Below, piece after piece: positions 49,184 through 56,419 of a stretch of 64,000 bases of DNA. The notes beneath the pieces are model-generated. The model did no database searches. It worked only from the letters and a program-made list of their open reading frames with translations, and was not told the DNA's origin. Made by a program: the position numbers and the translations under genes. Position 1 is the first letter of the stretch, and every line of letters begins with the position of its first letter. Origin of the DNA: Microcoleus sp. AS-A8 (GTDB lineage: Bacteria > Cyanobacteriota > Cyanobacteriia > Cyanobacteriales > Coleofasciculaceae); assembly GCA_039962225.1 (NCBI GenBank), contig JAMPKV010000006.1, positions 1 to 64,000 of the forward strand. The letters are read 5' to 3'.

Positions 49184-50313
49184 AAGGGTCAAATCGGCGG
49201 TTATGGTTATTTGGCGCGATCGCAATTGGAGCCTTAATTCTCCTTACCTTGTTTGCAGCTCCTGCCAATAATCAACTCAGTAGTGGTTCTACCTACACCC
49301 GCGCCCCCAATGGGTATGGTGCTTGGTATGCTTTCATGGAGGAACGGGGAACCCCAGCCAAGCGTTGGCAAAAACCGTTTGAGAATTTAGCCAACAACAA
49401 GACAATCAAAGCTCCGGTTACCTTGTTACGCGTCAACAGTCAATTGTCTGCTCCAGACCTGGAGCAAGATGAGCGAGACTGGGTAGAAAAGGGCAACATT
49501 TTGGTAACTTTGGGCATCCGTCAGCCAGTGACCAAAGCCGCTTTTAATACCCTGCACGAAACGGCAATGGGGAAGGTTAAGATTAATACGGCGCGTAGGA
49601 ATTGGTCAGCGCAGGAAAAACAGTTAGGCGATCGCTTTGGTTCGATTGTTTGGCAAGAAAATATCGGCAAAGGACGCACCATCTTCGCTACAACACCCGA
49701 TTTGGCAGCCAATGCCTATCAAGATTTTCGGGGTAATTATGAATTTCTCGCCCAACTGGTGACCCAATCAGGAGAGGCGGAAAACTCTTCCATCGCCAAT
49801 TCCGTATGGGTAGACGAATACCTTCACGGTTACAGAGATACAGACGCAACAAAGAGTAAACAAGAACAAGATATATTTAGTTACTTCGGTAAAACTCCCG
49901 TATTTCCAGCTTTGGTTCAGGTTGCAATTCTCCTCCTCGTTGCCATCTGGGCTGGAAATCGTCGCTTTGGAAAACCCGAAACCTTACCCACACCCGTTGT
50001 GAACAACAGCGAAGCTTACATTCAGGCTTTAGCCGCCGTCTTGCAAAAAGCTGAAAGCAGTGAGTTTGTGTTAGAAGTTGTGGGCAAAGAAGAACAAGTG
50101 CAACTGCAAAAAGCCCTCTTTTTAGGACAGGAACAACTCGACCCTCAATCTCTCGTGAACGCATGGATGCAGCAGACAGGGCGTCCAGCCGCCGAACTGG
50201 AACAAGTGCTGCAAATGCAATCTCAAAAAGCTCGAATTAGGGAAACAGAATTGCTAAAGTGGTTGGGAAAATGGCAGCAAATTCGTCGCCATCTCCCCTT
50301 CTTGAACCCGTAA
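49180..50313 (+). CDS. DUF4350-domain membrane protein
   Basis: The 377-residue protein begins with a signal-anchor helix LWLFGAIAIGALILLTLFAA. It has the DUF4350 region SSGSTYTRAPNGYGAWYAF, VEKGNILVTLG and WVDEYLHGYRD, and a second membrane helix near 245-262 (PVFPALVQVAILLLVAIWAG). The C-terminal tail has a conserved RFGKPE-type turn and a helical part. It sits between DUF4129 and moxR genes with overlaps at both ends. These clusters are thought to assemble or fold membrane or metal-dependent complexes (inference from neighbours). Confidence 0.85.
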   Translation: MKGSNRRLWLFGAIAIGALILLTLFAAPANNQLSSGSTYTRAPNGYGAWYAFMEERGTPAKRWQKPFENLANNKTIKAPVTLLRVNSQLSAPDLEQDERDWVEKGNILVTLGIRQPVTKAAFNTLHETAMGKVKINTARRNWSAQEKQLGDRFGSIVWQENIGKGRTIFATTPDLAANAYQDFRGNYEFLAQLVTQSGEAENSSIANSVWVDEYLHGYRDTDATKSKQEQDIFSYFGKTPVFPALVQVAILLLVAIWAGNRRFGKPETLPTPVVNNSEAYIQALAAVLQKAESSEFVLEVVGKEEQVQLQKALFLGQEQLDPQSLVNAWMQQTGRPAAELEQVLQMQSQKARIRETELLKWLGKWQQIRRHLPFLNP

Positions 50314-51314
50314 TCGTTCACAATGAGAATTCAAGTCCTATCCACTCCCACGCTGACCCCTACATGAGCGAATCGAACGCTATATTTGAGCGCCTAGCGC
50401 AGACCCTTTCCAAAGTAGTGGTGGGTCAATCGACTTTGGTGCAGCAGATGCTCGTGGCACTCCTGAGTGGAGGGCATGTGATTGTCGAAGGAGTCCCCGG
50501 AACAGGAAAAACCCTAATGGTGAAGGTGCTGGCAAGGCTGATCCAGGCCGATTTTCGCAGGATTCAGCTCACGCCAGATATTTTGCCCTCCGACATTTTG
50601 GGGACGAACATTTTTGACCTGAATAGCCGCAGTTTCACCCTGAAAAAAGGGCCTGTCTTTACAGAAGTTTTGCTCGCGGATGAAATTAACCGCACCCCCC
50701 CGAAAACCCAAGCCGCACTGCTAGAAGCCATGGAAGAACAGCAGGTGACGCTGGATGGGGAGACGTTACCCCTGTCTGAATTGTTTTGGGTGATTGCAAC
50801 TCAAAATCCCCTGGAATTTGAAGGCACTTACCCCTTGCCAGAAGCTCAGTTAGACCGCTTTTTATTTAAATTGGTGGTCGATTACCCCGATTCAGCCGCC
50901 GAAAAGCAAATGTTGCTGAATGCTCAGGCGGGGTTTCGCGCCAAGCGCCTGGATTTAGCTCGGCTCAAACCGATCGCAACCGTAGCACAGATTCTGAGCG
51001 CGAGAAAAGCCGTGCAAGCGATTGAGATTGAGGACAAGTTGCTAGATTACCTACTGGCGTTGGTACAGCGCACACGACAACATCCTGACTTGGCTTTGGG
51101 TGCTTCTCCGAGAGCGGCTGTAGCTTGGTTACAAACAAGTAAAGCTCACGCTTGGCTAGAAGGTCGCAACTATGCCACCCCGGATGATATAAAGACAGTG
51201 GCACCCCCTTTGTTACGCCACCGTCTGATTCTGAAAGCCGAAGCACAACTCGATGGAGTACAAATGGATGCTGTTATTTCTTCCTTGTTGAGTCAAGTAT
51301 CGGTACCCAGGTAA
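50271..51314 (+). CDS. MoxR-family AAA+ ATPase
   Basis: The 347-residue protein (from ATG 50271) has GHVIVEGVPGTGKTLMVKVL (Walker A near residue 80), EVLLADEINRTPPKTQAALL (Walker B) and IATQNPLEFEGTYPLPEAQL (sensor 1). It also has the MoxR C-terminal lid with SPRAAVAWL. All catalytic residues are intact. The start overlaps DUF4350 by 43 bp; an internal ATG at 50364 (MSESNAIFERL) begins the conserved core and could be the real start. MoxR proteins act as chaperone-like ATPases with VWA/DUF58 partners. Its natural partner DUF58 lies 2.7 kb further on, beyond an IS element. Confidence 0.92.
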   Translation: MAANSSPSPLLEPVIVHNENSSPIHSHADPYMSESNAIFERLAQTLSKVVVGQSTLVQQMLVALLSGGHVIVEGVPGTGKTLMVKVLARLIQADFRRIQLTPDILPSDILGTNIFDLNSRSFTLKKGPVFTEVLLADEINRTPPKTQAALLEAMEEQQVTLDGETLPLSELFWVIATQNPLEFEGTYPLPEAQLDRFLFKLVVDYPDSAAEKQMLLNAQAGFRAKRLDLARLKPIATVAQILSARKAVQAIEIEDKLLDYLLALVQRTRQHPDLALGASPRAAVAWLQTSKAHAWLEGRNYATPDDIKTVAPPLLRHRLILKAEAQLDGVQMDAVISSLLSQVSVPR

Positions 51315-51385
51315 GCGATCGCTGAAGATCAAGCTCGCTGAGGGACTTCATATATTACCGCAGACTTCCGTAAATTCCCGCACTC

Positions 51386-52724
51386 TTAGGAGCCATGTAA
51401 AAATAAATTGGACAATTTATCCAGAGATTGAATAATGAGAAGATAACTGGCATTGCAGGGTGATATGTCTGGGAATGAGGGGATAAAAAGCATTCAAGAC
51501 AAGTATGAGCGGTTATCGCCTTACTTGAATGAGAAAACAAGACGTATTTGGGCCGCAATCGAAGCCCAAAGTCTAGGTTGGGGAGGTATAAGTCAGGTTT
51601 CTAGAGCAACGGGAATGTCGCGGACGACAATTCATGCCGGAATAGGTTTGTTGTCACAACCAGATGAGTCAAAAACGCAGGATGAAATTCTAAGAATCCG
51701 AGAAGCAGGTGGTGGACGTCTTCTACTTGAAGAACGAGACCCAATGCTGCTGACAGATTTGGAAGCGCTGGTGGAGCCAATGACATTAGGCGACCCAGAA
51801 TCTCCACTCAAATGGACATCTAAAAGTGTAGTTAAACTGGCTCAAGCCTTGAATCAAGGGGGACACAGAATCAGTTCTAAGAGCGTTTACAATTTACTCG
51901 AATCGTTAGGCTACAGCTTACAATCCAATCGGAAAACCCGTGATGGTGGGCAGAGTGCAGACCGAGACGACCAGTTTTTACATATTTCAAACCAAGTCAA
52001 ATACTTCCAATCGCAGGCGCGACCTGTAATTTCAGTGGACACCAAGAAAAAAGAGTTAATTGGAAACTTTAAGAATCCTGGAACTGAGTGGTGTCCTAAC
52101 GAACAGCCTATCGAGGTACGAATGCATGACTTTGTTGACCCCGAATTAGGTAAAGCAATTCCTTATGGAATTTATGACCTCACAACCAATAAAAGATGGA
52201 GCAATGTTGGTATTGACCACGATACGGCTGGCTTTGCCGTCGAGTCTATTCGCCATTGGTGGTACGCCATGGGAAAACAATCTTATCCCAATAGTCAGCA
52301 TCTGATGATTACGGCAGATTGTGGTGGTAGCAATAGTTATCGTTCTCGACTCTGGAAGTTAAAACTCCAAGAATTTGCCGACGAGATTCAGAAAACGATT
52401 CAGGTCTGCCATTTTCCTCCCGGAACAAGTAAATGGAATAAAATTGAGCATCGCTTGTTTTGCCACATTACTCAAAATTGGCGTAGTAGACCTTTAACTA
52501 GTTTGCAAATCGTGATTAATCTAATTCGCAACACTACCACTCAACAAGGATTACAAGTGGAAGCTAGGTTAGATGAAAATTGCTACGTTCCAGGTATCAA
52601 AGTTACAGACCAAGAATTTAAGGCTATTGCCATTGAGCGCAACTCTTTTCGCGGTGAATGGAACTATGTAATTAAGCCCAGAATTCCTGCTTAATTGTTC
52701 AACTTATTTTTACATACTTCCTAA
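51386..52724 (+). mobile_element. ISAzo13-type insertion sequence
   Basis: Imperfect terminal inverted repeats of over 30 bp bound the element. Left begins TTAGGAGCCATGTAAAAATA; the right end read inward begins TTAGGAAGTATGTAAAAATA. The element is about 1.34 kb and holds one transposase gene. If the true ends are GGA at 51389 and TCC at 52721, the flanks show a TA pair on each side, a possible 2-bp target duplication. It separates moxR from DUF58. The transposase looks complete, so the element may be active. Confidence 0.75.
51453..52694 (+). CDS. ISAzo13-family transposase
   Basis: The 413-residue protein starts IKSIQDKYERLSPYLNEKTRR. It has an N-terminal HTH (SQVSRATGMSRTTIHAGI) and ISVDTKKKELIGNFKNPG, which contributes the first catalytic Asp. 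MITADCGGSNSYRSRLWK contributes the second Asp and KWNKIEHRLF the catalytic Glu region. The order and spacing fit the ISAzo13 DDE family, which moves the element by cut-and-paste. It ends 30 bp inside the right inverted repeat. No frameshift is seen. Confidence 0.85.
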   Translation: MQGDMSGNEGIKSIQDKYERLSPYLNEKTRRIWAAIEAQSLGWGGISQVSRATGMSRTTIHAGIGLLSQPDESKTQDEILRIREAGGGRLLLEERDPMLLTDLEALVEPMTLGDPESPLKWTSKSVVKLAQALNQGGHRISSKSVYNLLESLGYSLQSNRKTRDGGQSADRDDQFLHISNQVKYFQSQARPVISVDTKKKELIGNFKNPGTEWCPNEQPIEVRMHDFVDPELGKAIPYGIYDLTTNKRWSNVGIDHDTAGFAVESIRHWWYAMGKQSYPNSQHLMITADCGGSNSYRSRLWKLKLQEFADEIQKTIQVCHFPPGTSKWNKIEHRLFCHITQNWRSRPLTSLQIVINLIRNTTTQQGLQVEARLDENCYVPGIKVTDQEFKAIAIERNSFRGEWNYVIKPRIPA

Positions 52725-52846
52725 TTCGTTTTGGCATCGCTGATGGAAATTACCCTCTACTCTTATCGTAAGCGATTACCCGGACTTAATATGAGCCATT
52801 GGTGAGAGCGATCGATATAGAAATCGGGTTTGGTGCGATAGGTGCT

Positions 52847-53620
52847 TTAACTCCCACCAATGACATGCAGCGCGATATCGGCACAGAAATGAGACAGCAT
52901 GGCGTATTCCAACCCCCACTGCCAATAGAGAAAGCCAAATACTATTCCCATTAGAGAGTTCAGCACCATCGTTCGGGTAATGACAATGGGGGTCAATGAC
53001 CACAAGGTTGCAGCGGCTGGCAGATGGGCAACCCCAAACAGTAGGGCAGAAAGTGCGATCGCTAGCCAGAACGCAAGCCGTGCGGGGTGTTTCCCTTCTC
53101 TTAGCCCCATCTTCCAGAAAACCCAAGCCATCAGCGTCATCAAAAATAGGCGCAGTAATAGCTCCTCCACAATCCCACCATAAAAACAAGCCAGTACACG
53201 CTTCCACAGGGCAATGTTGAGAGTTGTAGACTGTACTGTTTGCGGCATAAAGGGTTGAAACAAAAAAGCCAGCGCCAAGATGATAAATCCTCCTAAAATA
53301 CCGCTGATGATTGCCCAATTCATGGCACGTTTTGAGAGGGCGGGTGGCTTTAACCCATAAACAAAGGCACGGGCAAAAGGGGTGTCGAGTCTCAGAGATT
53401 GCCCCAGCCGGACGCCAATCCAGCTCAGGATAAACAGGAGAACACCACTCTGAATTGCGCTGGCGATCGCTAATAGGGGTAACGGCAGAGGCGGGGATAC
53501 GGTTAACGAGGAATTGAGTGCTACCGAGTAAGGAAAACCAGCAAGTGTCCCCAGGGCACCAAGGACTGCCCAAAAGGCAGCTAGACGGCTGTACTTGTTA
53601 GCGGCTTGAGTGTTATGCAT
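52847..53620 (-). CDS. CPBP-family intramembrane metalloprotease
   Basis: This 257-residue membrane protein has about seven helices and the CAAX/CPBP motifs. GGIVEELLLRLFLM gives the EExxxR pair, LLFGVAHLPA the first zinc-site His, and MLSHFCADIALH the second His. Members cleave membrane substrates; in cyanobacteria their targets are unknown. It lies on the opposite strand between the IS element and the DUF58 gene. Its ATG overlaps the stop of a truncated GNAT frame just upstream. Confidence 0.88.
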   Translation of the reverse strand: MHNTQAANKYSRLAAFWAVLGALGTLAGFPYSVALNSSLTVSPPLPLPLLAIASAIQSGVLLFILSWIGVRLGQSLRLDTPFARAFVYGLKPPALSKRAMNWAIISGILGGFIILALAFLFQPFMPQTVQSTTLNIALWKRVLACFYGGIVEELLLRLFLMTLMAWVFWKMGLREGKHPARLAFWLAIALSALLFGVAHLPAAATLWSLTPIVITRTMVLNSLMGIVFGFLYWQWGLEYAMLSHFCADIALHVIGGS

Positions 53621-53771
53621 ATCTATCGTTTTCGTTGTTCTCTAGCAGAGAAATAAAACTGGCAAGAGTTCCATCTTCCTCAGCAACCCACGTTTTTGCT
53701 ATTGGTATGTAGGTATTGATTAGAAGGTCTTTGTGGACAACTAAATCGGTGTCTTGATCAGCTCTAATCAT
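53613..53771 (-). pseudogene. N-terminal remnant of a GNAT acetyltransferase
   Basis: The frame reads MIRADQDTDLVVHKDLLINT, then YIPIAKTWVAEEDGTLASFI and ends SLLENNENDRYA. This matches the first strands of GNAT N-acetyltransferases (IPIAETWVAEEDG-type), but the acetyl-CoA binding Q/RxxGxG/A half is absent. It is a 52-residue truncated gene whose stop overlaps the CPBP start (ATGCATAA). The loss may stem from rearrangement at this locus. Confidence 0.6.
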
Positions 53772-54060
53772 GCTTGTTCCAGTAAGGGCAGCTTTGGCAT
53801 CTTTACCCCTACCAATAAATTACGAAGTGAAAAGGCGATCGCACTTCATCCAGTTGTATCAACCGAATGGTTGATTTTGTCGGAATCGTAGTCTTAAGCG
53901 ATCGCCCATCTAGCTTGCATTAACAGAAACCTGCGAGAAATCCGCCTGAGCCGAAGGCATGGGTTCACAGATCATAATGGGAGTCTCAGCAATCCTTCAA
54001 AAATCAGACTATAAATAGAGGTTAGCCAAGTGGCTCCTGAAGGGGCACTGATAAAAAATT

Positions 54061-55422
54061 ATGATTCCCTCTCAACGCCTCTATTTACTCTTATTGCTCG
54101 GTATTGCGATCGCCATCGTTGTCGCCATCATTTTTGATCCACAGACCAGTATTTTCATTACCCTTCTATTCGATACCTTAGTGTTAGGTGTCGCCGTTTG
54201 GGATGGACTAGGGGTAAAACCTCACCGAGTGCAAGTCACACGTCATCCCTTGCATCGGCTTTCCATTGGGCGGGATAATCCCGTTGTTCTTTCCGTGCAA
54301 TCGGCAAATCGGGGGGCGAAGATTCGTCTGCGAGATGACTATCCCTTGGAATTTGAGGTTTCTCGATCCATATTAGAAGCCACTCTAGAACCGCACAGTT
54401 CTCAGGAACTCACCTATACCGTTCACCCCGATAGTCGCGGGGAGTTTCAGTGGGGAGAGATTCAGCTGCGGCAACTGGGGCGGTGGGGTTTGGCATGGCA
54501 TGATTGGAAGATTCCAGCCAGTCAGAAAGTGGCGGTTTATCCTGATTTAGTCGGGTTGCGATCGCTCTCGATTCGTCTCACCTTGGAAAATACCGGCACC
54601 ATGCGCCAAGCGCGACGACTGGGTGCAGGTACAGAATTTTCTGAACTGCGAGAATATGGGATTGGGGACGATACCCGCCTGATTGATTGGAAAGCCACCG
54701 CCCGTCGTTCGCGCCCACTCATACGAGTCTTGGAACCGGAACGGGAGCAAACCCTGATTATTTTACTCGACCGGGGACGCCTGATGACGGCACAAGTGCA
54801 AGGGCTGAAGCGCTTCGACTGGGGTTTAAATGCCACACTATCCCTGGCGTTGGCGGGATTAAATCGAGGCGATCGGGTCGGAATTGGCGTTTTTGATCGC
54901 GAAGTCACCTCCTGGATTCCTCCGGAACGGGGTCAACATCAGCTATCGAAGCTGATTGAACGCCTCACCCCGATTCAGCCTGTCTTACTCGAACCCGACT
55001 ATGTGGGTGCTGTCACTAAATTAGTGAATCAACAAACCCGTCGCGCCTTGGTTGTTCTGATTACAGATATCGTGGATGCCACCGCTTCTGTGGAACTGCT
55101 TTCCGCCCTCGGACGCCTTACTCCCCGCTACTTACCGTTTTGTGTGGCACTCCGCGATCCCCAAGTGGATTGCATCGCTCATACTCCCCTGAATCAGGAG
55201 AGGGCAGAGGGGGAGAAAATCAAGAGGAGGGATACAGACGCCAACCGGACGATTGCAGCCGCTTATAGTCGTGCTGTGGCTCTCGATTTAATCACCCAAC
55301 GTCAAGTTGCGTTTGCCCAACTCAAGCAAAAAGGGGTTCTGGTTTTGGATGCACCCGCTAATCAGATTAGTGAACAACTGGTTGACCGCTATCTGCAACT
55401 TAAGGCTCGCAATTTGCTTTGA
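54061..55422 (+). CDS. DUF58-domain protein (VWA-like)
   Basis: The 453-residue protein has two N-terminal hydrophobic helices (YLLLLLGIAIAIVVAIIF, then ITLLFDTLVLGVAVW) and a beta-sandwich. The DUF58 core follows: ELREYGIGDDTRLIDWKATARR, then a VWA-like fold with LIILLDRGRLMTA (MIDAS-type DxGR instead of DxSxS) and VVLITDIVDATASVE. It ends RYLQLKARNL. Partner of MoxR ATPases in many bacteria. The start ATG follows an interval disturbed by the IS and CPBP genes, and the gene must now use its own promoter. Confidence 0.9.
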   Translation: MIPSQRLYLLLLLGIAIAIVVAIIFDPQTSIFITLLFDTLVLGVAVWDGLGVKPHRVQVTRHPLHRLSIGRDNPVVLSVQSANRGAKIRLRDDYPLEFEVSRSILEATLEPHSSQELTYTVHPDSRGEFQWGEIQLRQLGRWGLAWHDWKIPASQKVAVYPDLVGLRSLSIRLTLENTGTMRQARRLGAGTEFSELREYGIGDDTRLIDWKATARRSRPLIRVLEPEREQTLIILLDRGRLMTAQVQGLKRFDWGLNATLSLALAGLNRGDRVGIGVFDREVTSWIPPERGQHQLSKLIERLTPIQPVLLEPDYVGAVTKLVNQQTRRALVVLITDIVDATASVELLSALGRLTPRYLPFCVALRDPQVDCIAHTPLNQERAEGEKIKRRDTDANRTIAAAYSRAVALDLITQRQVAFAQLKQKGVLVLDAPANQISEQLVDRYLQLKARNLL

Positions 55423-55492
55423 CTTTCATTCGTTAGCAGATTTTTCACACGTTGATTTTTTCTAAAATCGGTTGCTCAGGATATCTTTTCTC

Positions 55493-56419
55493 ATGTCTAA
55501 AAACCTTAACCGTCCTCATTTGATACAGCCGCTCAGTATTGGCAACGTTGTGAATGTGGCGATTAATCTGTATCGCGCCAATTTCCAACTGTATTTAAAA
55601 CTCTCTTTACTCGCCTATTTGTGGTTGTTGGTTCCTGTTTATGGCTGGGCTAAATTTTGGATGAATTCGGCACTGATTTCGCGTTTAGCCTTCTGTGAGT
55701 TAATGGGTCAAACGGAGAGCATTAAAGATGCCAGACGTTATATTAAGCCTCGAACCTGGAGTTTTTTACTCACAGCTATTTTACTTTTTTTCTTACTGTT
55801 TATCACACTAATCTTATCTTTCATTCTAACCGGACTATTCTTAGCCATGACTCGCATGGAACAGGTGATGGCTCCCTTAGAATCAATCACTACTGACAAA
55901 AATGTCAGGAATAATATTTTAATAGCTATATTTTTATTATTGTTATTATTGCTGATATTATTGTTTTTTCTAGCTTGTCTGTTTGCTCCAACGTTGTGGC
56001 TTTATTCACGATTTCTTATTGCAGAATTACCCTTGGCTTCAGAAAGCAATATTAATTTAATCACAACTCTATGCCGGAGCTGGAAACTTACGAAAGGATA
56101 TTTTTGGAAAATTCAACTTATATTAGTTGTATGCTTTTTTTTATTTTTACCTTTAGAGATATTGCTTTATTTAGGGGTAGAATTAATTAATTTTATCACT
56201 TCCCGATTAATGGCGGGATTGGTATCGGCGTATCCCCTAATTGATTCTATCTTAATGCAGATGTTTTCCTGGGCAATCACTTTATTAAATGCTGTGATGC
56301 TCCTACCTTTTTTTCAATTAATCAAAGCCGTGGTGTATTATAACTTACGCTTGCGTCGAGAGGGTTTGGGTTTGAGGTTACGCCCTGGTGTTCCATTCGT
56401 TTCAACGGATATCACTTAG
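55493..56419 (+). CDS. Multi-pass membrane protein of the DUF58/MoxR cluster
   Basis: The 308-residue protein has about six strongly hydrophobic helices, such as LTAILLFFLLFITLILSFIL and LIAIFLLLLLLLILLFFLAC, with RPHLIQPLSIGNVVNVAINL at the N-terminus. The GNVVN...LYR start and the whole-protein pattern resemble cyanobacterial DUF975-like or glycerophosphodiesterase membrane-domain proteins. No catalytic motif is present. It lies 70 bp downstream of DUF58 in the same direction and overlaps the convergent GAF gene by 8 bp. The base composition is clearly AT-richer than its neighbours in the middle part. Confidence 0.75.
   Translation: MSKNLNRPHLIQPLSIGNVVNVAINLYRANFQLYLKLSLLAYLWLLVPVYGWAKFWMNSALISRLAFCELMGQTESIKDARRYIKPRTWSFLLTAILLFFLLFITLILSFILTGLFLAMTRMEQVMAPLESITTDKNVRNNILIAIFLLLLLLLILLFFLACLFAPTLWLYSRFLIAELPLASESNINLITTLCRSWKLTKGYFWKIQLILVVCFFLFLPLEILLYLGVELINFITSRLMAGLVSAYPLIDSILMQMFSWAITLLNAVMLLPFFQLIKAVVYYNLRLRREGLGLRLRPGVPFVSTDIT

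Noticed and set aside
52776-53573. 265-residue frame overlapping the CPBP gene in another minus-strand frame
   Set aside because: No hydrophobic periodicity or protease motifs. The CPBP frame carries EExxxR and both His.
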